Source of the DNA: Niallia alba | GTDB lineage: Bacteria > Bacillota > Bacilli > Bacillales > Cytobacillaceae | Length of the DNA stretch: 64,000 bases | Reading direction: 5' to 3' | NCBI RefSeq assembly: GCF_012933555.1 | Contig: NZ_JABBPK010000001.1 | Coordinates: 226,001-290,000 of the forward strand | Shown: one piece after another, positions 1 to 9,205 of the stretch | Layout of the letters: every line of letters begins with the position of its first letter | How positions within the stretch are numbered: the stretch's first letter is position 1 | The notes under the pieces: model-generated | Database searches by the model: none | What the model was told of the DNA's origin: nothing | Seen by the model: the letters and a program-made list of their open reading frames with translations, nothing else | Position numbers and translations under genes: made by a program

Positions 1-59
1 TATAGATATCTTCGCTAAATCTATAATAAAATACAACGACAAAAAAGGAGGCAGAGAAA

Positions 60-332
60 GTGCTAAATATGTTAGGGTCAGTCCATCGAATAAATAGTAA
101 TCTTGAAGATGATAAAAAGAGCATGAGAATATTGAAAAGCCATCGGAGAACAATATTTGCCCTTATCATTCTTATTATGGTAATAAATATTAGCGATTAT
201 ATTACAAAAGAAATGACATTTTTGATGGGTTTGTTTACTGGTGTGATTGGTGTGATGTGTATAGGAGGTCTGATTATCAATATAAAACTAAGTAAAAGGA
301 TTGGAATAAGAATTAAGAAGAACTTGGGTTAG
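60..332 (+). CDS. Small two-helix membrane protein, unknown function
   Basis: The product is a 90-residue protein I do not recognise. It starts at a GTG placed 8 bases after a strong ribosome binding site (AAAGGAGG, 44-51). Residues 1-28 are polar and basic. Two hydrophobic stretches follow (about 31-48 and 53-74), then a strongly basic tail, which fits a small inner-membrane protein with two helices and cytoplasmic ends. A terminator-like hairpin follows at 347-375, so it is probably the last or only gene of its transcript. No functional motif is visible. Confidence 0.6.
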   Translation: MLNMLGSVHRINSNLEDDKKSMRILKSHRRTIFALIILIMVINISDYITKEMTFLMGLFTGVIGVMCIGGLIINIKLSKRIGIRIKKNLG

Positions 333-346
333 GACAGCCTTAGAAG

Positions 347-376
347 AACTGCGAGTTAATTATTGCAGTTTTTTTC
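347..376 (+). terminator. Rho-independent terminator after the small membrane gene
   Basis: AACTGC (347-352) pairs with GCAGTT (365-370) and is followed directly by a T run on the + strand. It closes the transcript of the gene ending at 332. Confidence 0.6.
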
Positions 377-530
377 TTTTTGCCTGTAATTTGAATAGAT
401 TTTCTTCATATTTATTGAGGTATGATAACTTAGGAAGGTGAGGGTCAGTTTAAAGAACAAGGGTCTTGTATAAATGAATCCAGATTTATAAAATATAAGA
501 TATATAATAGAAGAAACTCGGAATAAAGGG

Positions 531-743
531 ATGAAATTAAAAATGGAAAAGAATTGGGCTGTCGAGTGTTGGGGGAATATGGGGAACACAGAAATATTCT
601 ATACAAGGAGAGAGGCAGAAACCTATTTCAGAAGCATTAGGAAAACACTGGATAGTAGCAAATACATTTTTACTAAGGACTCTATTGTAGACAAGAACGA
701 TAGCAGTAATGCTGTTTATCTTACTAATCTGAGTGAACTTTGA
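531..743 (+). CDS. Short hypothetical protein
   Basis: The product is a 70-residue soluble protein (66 residues if the ATG at 543 is used). The purine-rich AAAGGG at 525-530 is too close to the ATG at 531 and better spaced for the ATG at 543, so the later start is more likely. It is rich in aromatic and charged residues with no membrane segment and no motif I recognise. It stands alone between two terminators, upstream of the Tn7-like operon. Confidence 0.4.
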   Translation: MKLKMEKNWAVECWGNMGNTEIFYTRREAETYFRSIRKTLDSSKYIFTKDSIVDKNDSSNAVYLTNLSEL

Positions 744-911
744 ACGTTATAGCAATATCAGTTTGGTTTCTTTTGGATGTGTATGTTGGAATTTTTCAAT
801 CAATTTATGCTTGAGTTTTGTTACCCCTTGAGATAAGATGATGACAAAAGAAAAACATCTAAGGGCGGGGGATAAGATTCAGCCCTTTCGACTTTTATAA
901 AAAAATTAGAA

Positions 912-966
912 TAGCCAGTAGTCTTTCCAAAAAAAACCATTTGGATTGACTACTGGCTATTTTTTA
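912..966. terminator. Strong bidirectional terminator upstream of the Tn7-like operon
   Basis: A perfect 13-base stem (ATAGCCAGTAGTC near 912, GACTACTGGCTAT near 948-960) holds a second inner pair, TCCAAA/TTTGGA. A T run follows on the + strand and an A run precedes it, so it can stop transcripts in both directions. It insulates the recombinase-tns operon from upstream reading. Confidence 0.75.
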
Positions 967-1047
967 TACCCAATGACTATATTCAAGGGGGTGATACCGA
1001 AAAGGGCTATGCAACTAACTAATAAATTGACCAATTCATTAACATAC

Positions 1048-1101
1048 GACTTAAAGAGCAACTGGACATTGATAGTCCTATATTTTTTCAGCTTTTAAGT
1101 C
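1048..1101. promoter_or_regulatory. Nested inverted repeat upstream of the recombinase gene
   Basis: GACTTAAAGAGC (from 1048) is nearly complementary to GCTTTTAAGTC (1091-1101), and GGAC/GTCC (about 1063-1077) sits inside. It lies 50-100 bases upstream of the serine recombinase start. It could be an operator or a crossover/accessory site for that recombinase. I see no clear TnsB-site array here, so the right transposon end was not located. Confidence 0.35.
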
Positions 1102-1149
1102 AGATGTTATGAATAATAATTGACTACATATAAGTGGGGGAAGAACAAG

Positions 1150-1959
1150 TTGGATGTTTTTGGATATATAAGGGTTAGTACAAAAACTCAAATGGATGGG
1201 TATGGGTTAAAAACGCAGGAATCAGCAATTATAGACTTTTGCCAAAAGAATGGATACGACTTAATTGAAGTATTTCGAGATGAGGGAATCTCTGGAACGA
1301 TTGCAAACAGAGACGGATTAAATGATTTAATTAGTTCTTTTGGTGAAGTAAAGAAAGTTGTAGTATTAAACACCTCCCGACTTTGGAGAAGTGATACAGT
1401 CAAAGTTTTAGTTCACAGAGAATTTCAGAAGCATTCGGCTGACGTTATCAGCATTGAACAGCCTAATTACAGCGGAATTTACACGAAAAATCCAAATGAC
1501 TTTTTGGTTAATGGGATGATGGAATTGCTCGACCAATATGAGAGAATGAGTATCGCTATGAAGCTCAACAAAGGCCGTAGAACAAAAATTAAAATGGGCG
1601 ATAAAGCATGTGGGAATGCTCCTCTTGGCTATAAGTGGAATGATAAAGCAAAGATTATTGTTGATGAAGAAACAGCGGCCATTATCGAATTGATTTTCAA
1701 AAAGTATTTGGAGTTACGCAGTCTTGGGAAACTTAAAAAGTATTTAGACAACTCTGGGGTAAGAAGCAGTAGGGGGAACAGATTTAGCAAACAGGCCTTG
1801 GTTGGGATACTAAAGAATGATTTTTATAAAGGTGTTTTAAGACACAGTGATTTGATTATCGAGGGGAATCATAAACCGTTGATAAATAAGGTCGTATTTG
1901 GGAAAGTACAAGCTCTAATTAATAGAAACAGAAAAGCTGGTGTAAGAAATGAGAAGTGA
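1150..1959 (+). CDS. Serine recombinase (resolvase/invertase family), first gene of the Tn7-like operon
   Basis: This is a site-specific serine recombinase. The motif YIRVST near the N terminus carries the nucleophilic serine, which is residue 10 if translation starts at the TTG at 1150, the usual position; GGGGG at 1136-1140 is well placed for this start. An in-frame TTG at 1120 would add 10 residues. The resolvase fold covers about residues 1-150, with the expected arginines (NTSRLWR), and a Recombinase-type DNA-binding domain follows to about residue 265. At about 269 residues it lacks the zinc ribbon and long coiled coil of large phage integrases. Its last 11 bases overlap tnsA, so the two are probably translated together. 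This suggests a role in the transposition cycle, such as cointegrate resolution. Confidence 0.85.
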   Translation: MDVFGYIRVSTKTQMDGYGLKTQESAIIDFCQKNGYDLIEVFRDEGISGTIANRDGLNDLISSFGEVKKVVVLNTSRLWRSDTVKVLVHREFQKHSADVISIEQPNYSGIYTKNPNDFLVNGMMELLDQYERMSIAMKLNKGRRTKIKMGDKACGNAPLGYKWNDKAKIIVDEETAAIIELIFKKYLELRSLGKLKKYLDNSGVRSSRGNRFSKQALVGILKNDFYKGVLRHSDLIIEGNHKPLINKVVFGKVQALINRNRKAGVRNEK

Positions 1960-2794
1960 GTGGAACGAGGAAAAATTACAAAGGTATATAAAGGAAGGTA
2001 GAGGACAGGGAGAATTTGAATCCTATAAAGGATTTATTCGAGTGCAGGACTTCGGCTCGGTTGGCAGAAGCAGTCGTTTAAGAACTTGGCGATGTAATCG
2101 GATTGTCCACCTACTGTCGGATATAGAAACACGATTCTTCTACCTAACTGAGTTTGACGATTCAATTTTACAAGTGAAAGAGCATGTGCCTTTATACGAT
2201 TTTGAAGAAGTAGTTGGGGAGCAAGAAGATATAGATATAAGGAAATTTAAGGATAAACAATCGGGATTTCCCTACATTTTAACCACGACCTTTCTAATTA
2301 CAGTTAGGGGAAATGACGGAAATACCTATGATGTTGCAAGGAGTGTTAAAGCAAGTCATGAATTGGAAAGAAAGGCAGTGATTGAACGCTTCGAGTTAAT
2401 AAGACGTTATTTTTGGAAAAAAGGTATTGATTGGGCGTTATTAACCCAAAAGGAGCTTCCAATAGTTAAGGCGAAAAACATCGAGTGGATACATCCAGCG
2501 AGGTTTTTAGAGGAAACAACGGATTTTACTAAAGGTGATATTTCGTATATTTCAGGAATTCTTTTGGAATCACTCTATAAAAATAAAAGACCAGTTCGGG
2601 AGATAACAAGTTCAGTTGATTCTCAACTAAATCTTGAAGCTGGTTCAGGGTTGTTGTTATTTAAACATTTATTAACAACAAAACAGATAAAAATAGATAT
2701 GAATAAGAAGATTGAATTAAACCAATCGGCAGAAGTTTTAGAGATAGTTCCGCAAGAAAGGCAGGGTGAAATAAAAATTGCTATTGACCGTTAA
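1949..2794 (+). CDS. tnsA: TnsA-like transposition endonuclease subunit, element 1
   Basis: This is the TnsA homologue of a Tn7-like transposon (281 residues; Tn7 TnsA is similar in length). In Tn7, TnsA is a restriction-enzyme-like nuclease that cuts the 5' ends of the element and partners TnsB. The family landmarks are visible: KEGRGQG near residue 15, the nuclease core, and ELIRRYF after it. By alignment to Tn7 the active site is Glu63, Asp114, Lys132. Here Glu78 (QVKEHV) and Lys134 (ARSVK) are kept, but the Asp of the S-T-D-F-L motif is Thr114 (TTTFLIT). It overlaps the recombinase gene upstream by 11 bases and tnsB downstream by 17 bases. The family call is firm; the inference that 5' cleavage is impaired is untested. 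Confidence 0.9.
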   Translation: MRSEWNEEKLQRYIKEGRGQGEFESYKGFIRVQDFGSVGRSSRLRTWRCNRIVHLLSDIETRFFYLTEFDDSILQVKEHVPLYDFEEVVGEQEDIDIRKFKDKQSGFPYILTTTFLITVRGNDGNTYDVARSVKASHELERKAVIERFELIRRYFWKKGIDWALLTQKELPIVKAKNIEWIHPARFLEETTDFTKGDISYISGILLESLYKNKRPVREITSSVDSQLNLEAGSGLLLFKHLLTTKQIKIDMNKKIELNQSAEVLEIVPQERQGEIKIAIDR

Positions 2795-4964
2795 TACGTT
2801 AATCGGTTATACGGGAGATTCGTTAAAGGATACCGTTGAAAGAATATTGTGGATTAGCAGTGATTATACAGTTGCAGTTTTGATTGATATTTATGCTAAC
2901 AAGAGCACTCCAATATATAAAAATGTAGAAGACATTGTTAATGATATTGAGATTAAAGGTGCAACCGTTATTAAAGATGACCCTTTCCAAATTTTTAGAA
3001 ATGATAATGAGATTAATGAAAAAGAGAAGGAGATTCGGAATAAAGCATGGGAGATAATAAAAGCCATTGCGGAGAAAGAAAATGAACCAGAAGTTTTTAA
3101 TGCAAAGAAACGTGCAGAACTTGTTAAAAAGGCAAGTGGAAAATTTGGAGTAAGTAATAAAACAGTCTACAAGTATTTAAGGCGATATTGGCAAAGGGGA
3201 AAACACATGAATGCCCTTTTGCCAGATTACAAGAATATAGGGAGGTCTCAGGAAAAACAAGCAACAGGTAAAAAAAGGGGGAGACCAAAAAAATATAAAG
3301 ATATTGTGGGTGAAGGTGTAAATGTCAATGAAGAAACGAAACGGATATTTAGGATAGCACTTAATAAATTTTACTATACAAAGTCTGGTAACTCCTTAAA
3401 CACTGCATACCAGTTAATGAGGAAGGAATTTTATGCAGATGGTTACAGGATAGATGGAGGCATTAGGAAGCCAATATTAAAACCATCCAGTGAAGTTCCA
3501 ACCTTTGGACAGTTTAAATACTTCTTTTATAAGGAGCGAAACTTGAAGAAGGAAATATACTCAAGGCAGGGGTCGAAAGAGTATTTGCAAAATCATAGAG
3601 CATTATTGGGTAACTCTACGGTAGAGGCTTATGGACCAGGTTATTACGAAATTGATGCCACCATTGCTGATGTTTACTTAGTCTCCAGATATAACAGAAA
3701 TTGGATAATCGGAAGGCCCGTCATCTACCTCTGTGTGGACAAGTTTTCCATGATGATTACAGGACTATATGTGGGCTTAGAAGGACCTTCTTGGAATGGG
3801 GCTATGAGTGCTCTTGCTAATTCGGCAAGTAATAAAGTGGATTTTTGCAAAGAGTACGATATTGAGATTATAGAGGAGCAATGGCCATCCCGCCATCTTT
3901 GCGATACTTTGATAGCTGACCGAGAGTTGCAGGGTAAGATGGTTGAGACACTTGTTAGTTCCTTACATGTTAAAGTACAGAACACAAGTCCCTATAGAGC
4001 CGATATGAAACCTTTTGTAGAAAGAAAATTTCAAATTATTAATGAGAAATCCGTACAACCATTTTTACCTGGAACTGTGAAAACAGATTTCCGTAAGAGA
4101 GGAAGCCGAGATTATCGTCTTGATAGCGTTCTCGATTTGTTCCAATTTACCCAAGTTATGATTTATTCGATTCTCGAATATAACCAAAGTTGGCTTTCTA
4201 ATTATAATCGTGAAGAAATGATGATTAGCGATGATATAGAGCCTATTCCAATAAAGTTATGGAATTGGGGAATGAAAAATCGTGCTGGTTTATTGCGTTC
4301 TGTTTCAGAAGATACTGTGAAATTGTGTCTGATGCCAACTGCAAATGCTTATATAACTGGTAAAGGAATTAAATTCAAAGGGTTATTTTACACTTCTTCA
4401 AATCTTATTAGAGAAGGTAGTTTTGAACGTGTTCGTATAAGTGGTAGTGGAGAAAAGATTCATATATCCTATGACCCAAGAAATTTAAACTTCATATATA
4501 TAAAGAAGGAAGACGGAAAAGAATTTGAGAAATGCCACCTTCTGGATTACCAAGAAGTTCACATAAACAAGAGTATTGAAGAGTTTGAATACTTACAGGA
4601 ATATGAAAAGTTACTGAAAAAGCAAAAAGAGGATGAACAGTTACAATCCAAAATTGATTTAATTTCAGAGATAGAAAATATCGTTCAAGAAGCAGAGAAA
4701 ATGACGAGGGAACAGCAGGATGAAACTGAGAGCAAGACACAAAAACTAAAGGGAATTCGTAAAAATAGGCAAATAGAAAAGATGATTAACAAAGAAAATG
4801 AGGCATTTGAACTTGATAAGAAAGTGACGAACGAAAAGGGAGAAGTTCTTTCATTTAATAGAATGAATAATCAAGAACCTGAAGAGGGACCAGAAGAGTT
4901 TGAAAATGAAATGGCCCTATTAAGAAAGAAGCAGAAGGAGAGAACGTATGGAAAAACAGAATAA
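2778..4964 (+). CDS. tnsB: TnsB-like DDE transposase, element 1
   Basis: This is the retroviral-integrase-type transposase that cuts and joins the 3' ends of the element. An N-terminal helix-turn-helix region (about 75-140) and an A/T-hook-like KKRGRPKKY lead into the DDE core. The first Asp is in YEIDAT, the second in LIADREL, and the Glu in PFVERKFQ. The usual ADRGEL motif around the second Asp lacks its glycine here, unlike the copy at 23.2 kb. The C-terminal 130 residues are charged and helical, as in proteins that contact TnsC. The most likely start is the TTG at 2778, inside the end of tnsA. Length (728) fits TnsB. Operon position and family assignment are secure. Confidence 0.93.
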   Translation: MLLTVNTLIGYTGDSLKDTVERILWISSDYTVAVLIDIYANKSTPIYKNVEDIVNDIEIKGATVIKDDPFQIFRNDNEINEKEKEIRNKAWEIIKAIAEKENEPEVFNAKKRAELVKKASGKFGVSNKTVYKYLRRYWQRGKHMNALLPDYKNIGRSQEKQATGKKRGRPKKYKDIVGEGVNVNEETKRIFRIALNKFYYTKSGNSLNTAYQLMRKEFYADGYRIDGGIRKPILKPSSEVPTFGQFKYFFYKERNLKKEIYSRQGSKEYLQNHRALLGNSTVEAYGPGYYEIDATIADVYLVSRYNRNWIIGRPVIYLCVDKFSMMITGLYVGLEGPSWNGAMSALANSASNKVDFCKEYDIEIIEEQWPSRHLCDTLIADRELQGKMVETLVSSLHVKVQNTSPYRADMKPFVERKFQIINEKSVQPFLPGTVKTDFRKRGSRDYRLDSVLDLFQFTQVMIYSILEYNQSWLSNYNREEMMISDDIEPIPIKLWNWGMKNRAGLLRSVSEDTVKLCLMPTANAYITGKGIKFKGLFYTSSNLIREGSFERVRISGSGEKIHISYDPRNLNFIYIKKEDGKEFEKCHLLDYQEVHINKSIEEFEYLQEYEKLLKKQKEDEQLQSKIDLISEIENIVQEAEKMTREQQDETESKTQKLKGIRKNRQIEKMINKENEAFELDKKVTNEKGEVLSFNRMNNQEPEEGPEEFENEMALLRKKQKERTYGKTE

Positions 4965-6612
4965 AGTAATAATTCCAAACGGTGGAGAAGCTGTAATGGC
5001 AAAATATAGAGACCAGGAAGTGATGGAATACAGAAACAATCCTTTTATCGAAGCTCTTCCTCCCATTCTTTCAAAGGAGGAGGTAGTTGATAAATTAGCC
5101 TATTATCCACCTTTTAATGAAAATGAACGTAACTTGGATAGTCATATAAGACTGCACCTTGTCCAGCGATTATTCCAATATTACCAGCCAATTTTTCAAA
5201 CGCTTGATTTGGAGTCAAGGGTCTCCAGGATGATTCGTATGGGTTATGTTCATAAAAATCCTTTTAAACCAGAATTCGCTCAAGGATTGCACGAAAACTA
5301 CAAGTCGATTCTAAACGCAAACATAGATATGTACAATGGCAATTTAAAAAGCACGTCTTCTGCAATGACGATTTTGGGACCATCAGGAATCGGTAAAAGC
5401 CGAATGATAAATGTGGTACTATCAGCTCTACCACAACTTATTGTTCATTCTCGCTATAAGAATAATGATTTTAATATGTATCAGTTGGTCTGGCTTAAAT
5501 TAGATTGTTCATTCGATGGAAATATTAAAGGTGTTTGTATTGATGCATATAGGAGCTTGGATAGTTTATTGGGTACAAGCTATTATAAGCGGTTTGGTTC
5601 AGCAAGAATGCCCATAGCCTCCATGCAACCTGCTTTATCTCAAATGCTTAGGGTTCATGGGGTTGGACTACTGGTAATAGACGAGGTGCAGTCGCTGAGC
5701 GTTGCCAAATCTGGTGGAGCAGAAAAAATGATGAACTTCTTTCATTACTTATCTAATATGGGAACTCCTATTCTTTTGATAGGAACACCAAAGGCACTTC
5801 CTTATTTAAGAGGCGACCTCCGCCAAGCACGAAGAGGCAGTGGTCAGGGGGATATGGTGATAGAACGCATGAAAAAGGATTTTAATTGGGATTTAATTCT
5901 CGAAGGAATGTGGGATTATCAGTGGGTGAGAAAGCCAACTGCTCTTACACAAGAGTTTAAAGATATTTTATATGATGAATCTGGCGGAATAACAGATATT
6001 GCGATTAAACTTTTTGTCATGGCTCAAGTAAAGGCAATTTCCAGTGGTAAGGAACAAATAACTCCTGCATTAATAAGAAAAGTGGCAAGAGAGAATTTGC
6101 AACTAATTCAGCCGATGATTAATGCTATAAGAAGTGGCGACATTAAAGCTATTTCGAGATACGAAGATATCGCACCTATAGATGTAGAAGGGTTTATTAA
6201 TCTGGAATTTTCTACTGTTTCTATGAACAATAAAATAAAAGAAATTCAAAAAGCGAAGAAAAAGCAGGAGAAAAATTGGAAGGAAAACGTGAGGGAACAG
6301 TCTATCTTAAAGTTAATTGAGTTGGATGTTGAACCAGGCAAGGCAAAAAAGTGTATTGATACTGTGATTGAAAAGCAAGGACAAGAATTTGATATAAAGG
6401 GGATTGTAAAAGAGGCGTTTAAGCTGTCTATAAATATAGAAGAAAGTAGCCCTATACCGACTAAATTACCAAAGAAAATGGAGTTGCAAAACAAGCAAGA
6501 TTTAAGATTGATTGTTTCGGAAGGAAAAGCAAATGGTCTATCTGCCCATGAAGCACTTAAAGAAAAAGGAATTATTAAAGTGATAGAAAATGATTTCTTC
6601 AGTGTGGGGTGA
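4948..6612 (+). CDS. tnsC: TnsC-like AAA+ ATPase regulator, element 1
   Basis: TnsC is the ATP-dependent switch that links target-site proteins to the TnsAB transposase and mediates target immunity. Walker A is visible as GPSGIGKS (about residue 150) and Walker B as LLVIDEVQSL (about 245). The N terminus (PNGG...NPFIEALP) matches the second copy at 25.4 kb. The C-terminal third is long, charged and helical. The ATG at 4948 follows AAGGAGAG and overlaps tnsB by 17 bases. At 554 residues it has the usual Tn7 TnsC length, longer than TniB or IstB. Confidence 0.93.
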   Translation: MEKQNKVIIPNGGEAVMAKYRDQEVMEYRNNPFIEALPPILSKEEVVDKLAYYPPFNENERNLDSHIRLHLVQRLFQYYQPIFQTLDLESRVSRMIRMGYVHKNPFKPEFAQGLHENYKSILNANIDMYNGNLKSTSSAMTILGPSGIGKSRMINVVLSALPQLIVHSRYKNNDFNMYQLVWLKLDCSFDGNIKGVCIDAYRSLDSLLGTSYYKRFGSARMPIASMQPALSQMLRVHGVGLLVIDEVQSLSVAKSGGAEKMMNFFHYLSNMGTPILLIGTPKALPYLRGDLRQARRGSGQGDMVIERMKKDFNWDLILEGMWDYQWVRKPTALTQEFKDILYDESGGITDIAIKLFVMAQVKAISSGKEQITPALIRKVARENLQLIQPMINAIRSGDIKAISRYEDIAPIDVEGFINLEFSTVSMNNKIKEIQKAKKKQEKNWKENVREQSILKLIELDVEPGKAKKCIDTVIEKQGQEFDIKGIVKEAFKLSINIEESSPIPTKLPKKMELQNKQDLRLIVSEGKANGLSAHEALKEKGIIKVIENDFFSVG

Positions 6613-6617
6613 GAATA

Positions 6618-8492
6618 ATGGTTGGTTTTTTTCCAACACCGTATCCGAATGAGTTGTTATATAGTACATTAGCACGTTTCCATATAAGAAGTGGGAACAT
6701 CAGCCCCAAGGCAACCATTGAAGAGTTATTTGGCTCTCGTTCTGTCACTACTGTTGTCGATTTACCAGCCAACATAGATAGCTTGATAAGCAATTTACCG
6801 ATTGGAAGTGCATATACTGTGGAAAATTTGATAATGGAGAACACTTTATATCCATTTTATAGTGCCTTTCTTCCGCCAGAACGTGCCAAAAGCATCTTGC
6901 AATCTATGAAGGGTAACAGCGGTGGAAGCATCCATAATCGAATAGGTGTTATGGCAAGTACAATTGCAGAGAATAGATATATTAGGATGTGCAAAGAGTG
7001 TGCGACAGAGTCATTAAAGAAATATGGAGAAGTGTATTGGGTGAGAAGTCACCAAATTCCTGGGATTATTATTTGTTCAAAGCATAAGACCTTACTGTAC
7101 AACAGCAAAGTATTAGTACATCACTTTAACAAAAATGAGTTTGTTCCAGCAACTGTAGACAATTGCAATTTAACCGAAGAACATACAACCTCAAAGAATA
7201 TAGAAGATGCTATAGAATCTGAATTTATCCCCAATTATATTCAAGTTGTAGATAATGTGGATAAACTATTAAACAATCGTTATTCCAATAAGCCACCTGA
7301 ATGGTTTTTCTCTCAATATATAGAGAGGTTAAAGTTGATGGGATTAGCAAATATAAATGGAAGTGTAAAGCAAAAAGAACTTCGAGAGCAGTTTCTTGAG
7401 TTTTATGGGGAGAATTTATTAACGATAGTCCAATCATCCGTTACTAATAATGAAAGTTGCTGGTTAAGTATGATGGTTAGAAAACCACGTAAAACTGTTC
7501 ATCCAATTAGACATCTGCTGATGATTCAATTTTTAGGAATTATGTTGGAAGACTTATGGAATGAGGAAAATGAGTATTTACCTTTTGGCAAAAGTCCTTT
7601 TCCATGTTTAAATGCGGGAGCAGACCATTATTTACAGCCAGTAATTACTGAAGTGTCTATACGGTATGACAGTAAAATCAAGCGGCCAGTTGGGACATTT
7701 AGCTGTTCCTGTGGGTTTGTTTACGCACGAAAGGGACCCGATAGTAGTGAAGATGATAGGTACAAGGTTGGAAGAGTAAAAGAGTTTGGAGAAGTATGGA
7801 AATCAAAGCTAAAAGAACTTTTTCAAATGAATTTAAGTATGAGAGAAATCGCAAGAAGATTAAAGGTAGATGTAAATACGGTAAAGAAATATGGTCAGAA
7901 TTTAGGAGAAACCGAAGTGGAACTCGGTTATAAAAGAAAAGACAATCTTATTAACAAGGATAGTTTTCGTAATGAATGGCTGGATTTGCAGAAGCGATAT
8001 CCCGAAAAGAGTAAAACGGAACTGCGGAAGGTTAATAGTGGTCTTTATACTTGGCTATATCGCAATGATAGGGAGTGGTTAAATTCAAACTCTCCAAAAA
8101 AGAAGCAAATTACTATGGTAAATAATCGGGTGGATTGGGATAAAAGAGATGTGGAAACTCATGAGTCCGTAAAGGAAATTGTAGAAGAAATACTTAATTC
8201 CCCTAATAAGCCTGAAAGAGTAACGATAAGCAGAGTTGGGAAGAAAGTAGGCAAATTATCCTTGCTGGAAAAGCATCTATTCAAGTTGCCTCAAACCAAT
8301 GAATACTTGCTACAACATATTGAATCGGTAAGAGATTTTCAAATTCGCAGAATCAAATGGGCGATTAAAGAATGCCAACGAGAAGGATATGATGTGCAAT
8401 GGTGGAGAGTAGCGAGGGTAGCTGGTATTCGGGGTGAATGGATAGAGGAATTAGAAGTGGAGTTTGAAAGGATAAGTAGCATTATTTCATAA
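6618..8492 (+). CDS. tnsD: TnsD/TniQ-family target-site selector, element 1
   Basis: This is the target-selecting protein of the element. The N terminus (FFPTPYPNELLYSTLARFH) is the TniQ signature. Zinc-binding cysteines follow at C-K-E-C (about residue 130) with a later C-x-x-H, then a second cluster (SCSCGFVY) near 365 and helix-turn-helix-like segments (SMREIARRLKVDVNTVKKY, about 410). Length (625) fits TnsD rather than the short TniQ proteins, so it probably binds a fixed attachment site. I start it at the ATG at 6618, five bases after GGGGTGA; a GTG at 6609 is possible. No tnsE or second tniQ gene is present. Confidence 0.9.
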   Translation: MVGFFPTPYPNELLYSTLARFHIRSGNISPKATIEELFGSRSVTTVVDLPANIDSLISNLPIGSAYTVENLIMENTLYPFYSAFLPPERAKSILQSMKGNSGGSIHNRIGVMASTIAENRYIRMCKECATESLKKYGEVYWVRSHQIPGIIICSKHKTLLYNSKVLVHHFNKNEFVPATVDNCNLTEEHTTSKNIEDAIESEFIPNYIQVVDNVDKLLNNRYSNKPPEWFFSQYIERLKLMGLANINGSVKQKELREQFLEFYGENLLTIVQSSVTNNESCWLSMMVRKPRKTVHPIRHLLMIQFLGIMLEDLWNEENEYLPFGKSPFPCLNAGADHYLQPVITEVSIRYDSKIKRPVGTFSCSCGFVYARKGPDSSEDDRYKVGRVKEFGEVWKSKLKELFQMNLSMREIARRLKVDVNTVKKYGQNLGETEVELGYKRKDNLINKDSFRNEWLDLQKRYPEKSKTELRKVNSGLYTWLYRNDREWLNSNSPKKKQITMVNNRVDWDKRDVETHESVKEIVEEILNSPNKPERVTISRVGKKVGKLSLLEKHLFKLPQTNEYLLQHIESVRDFQIRRIKWAIKECQREGYDVQWWRVARVAGIRGEWIEELEVEFERISSIIS

Positions 8493-8702
8493 GATTAGTT
8501 TAGCAAGGTTTGGCTTGATATTGGGAAGAGCTGTAGGTATCATAAATTTATAGAAAATAATAATTATTTGAAATGAGGAAACAAAATGGCGACTTTTTAT
8601 ATTAATCGCAAAAGTCCATATTGCATAAATTAACGCTCAGTCATAGGACTGGGCGTTTTTAATTGTGTTTGTTTCCAAACTGTATCGAAAGGAGGAGAGA
8701 GA
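8493..8702 (+). other. Gap after tnsD: 15-codon reading frame and terminator
   Basis: A 15-residue frame (8586-8633) with a GAGGAAA ribosome site ends at the base of a strong hairpin: CGCTCAGTC (8634-8642), a four-base loop, GACTGGGCG, then TTTTT to 8660. The hairpin terminates the tns operon. The tiny frame may be chance, or a leader coupled to the terminator. Nothing else is seen here. Confidence 0.4.
8634..8660 (+). terminator. Rho-independent terminator of tns operon 1
   Basis: A nine-base stem with one G-T pair, a four-base loop and a T run follow tnsD by about 140 bases. It separates the transposition operon from the cargo genes. Confidence 0.8.
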
Positions 8703-8825
8703 ATGTTGTTGGAAAAGTTGAAAGGGTCTTTACAAAATCTTTCTATTGAATTAATTGGAGACGCACTTACTATTGCTGTTTCTTTAGTCATTGGCTACTA
8801 TGTGAAAGTTTTCTTTCTTATGTAG
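8703..8825 (+). CDS. 40-residue single-helix membrane peptide
   Basis: An ATG follows AAGGAGGAGAGA with good spacing. The product has a short amphipathic N terminus and one hydrophobic helix (about residues 18-38), then a stop. The shape resembles small holin-like or toxin-like peptides, but no family is recognisable. It is the first gene of a run of very short cargo genes behind the tns operon. A 22-codon frame at 8869-8937 with AAAGGAGATG upstream follows and is even less certain. Confidence 0.45.
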   Translation: MLLEKLKGSLQNLSIELIGDALTIAVSLVIGYYVKVFFLM

Positions 8826-8956
8826 TTAGCTTTATTAAAGACTGTAATCAAAAGGAGATGACTAATTTGTGAATGAAATGAGTTTCGTGGATGTTATAAA
8901 CAGGTCAGATTACAACTTAAAGAACGATGATGAATAGGAACAAGGAGGATATAAGA

Positions 8957-9169
8957 ATGAATAAGGGATTTAAGCAGGAAAAGGAAATTGATATTACCGA
9001 ATTGATGGAGGTGTTATCATTTAATGCTGAATTAGAATTGGATAATGATATTCGAGAATGGTTACAAACACCGCCTGTTAAATTGCAGAATTATGGATAT
9101 GAGGTGGAAAGGGAAGAGGAGTATTTTGCAACACTAAACGAGATTTCAGAATATCTATTGGAGAGATGA
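8957..9169 (+). CDS. Short acidic hypothetical protein (cargo)
   Basis: The product has 70 residues, is acidic and soluble, and is not recognised. I use the ATG at 8957 because AAGGAGGA lies directly upstream; an earlier in-frame ATG at 8927 has no such site. The sequence is predicted to be mostly helical, with a central TPPVK turn. It belongs to a tight series of short same-strand genes (8.7-10.3 kb), probably one transcript. Confidence 0.55.
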   Translation: MNKGFKQEKEIDITELMEVLSFNAELELDNDIREWLQTPPVKLQNYGYEVEREEEYFATLNEISEYLLER

Positions 9170-9205
9170 TGAAATAAGAATCGCAAATAAAGGAGGGAAG
9201 TCTTA

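Noticed and set aside
960-1120. Right end of Tn7-like element 1
   Set aside because: No TGT terminus with regularly spaced sites was found; only inverted repeats are seen, so no end is claimed.
1949-8492. CRISPR-associated transposon (CAST)
   Set aside because: No cas genes, no repeat array and no short TniQ; the TnsD protein is full length.
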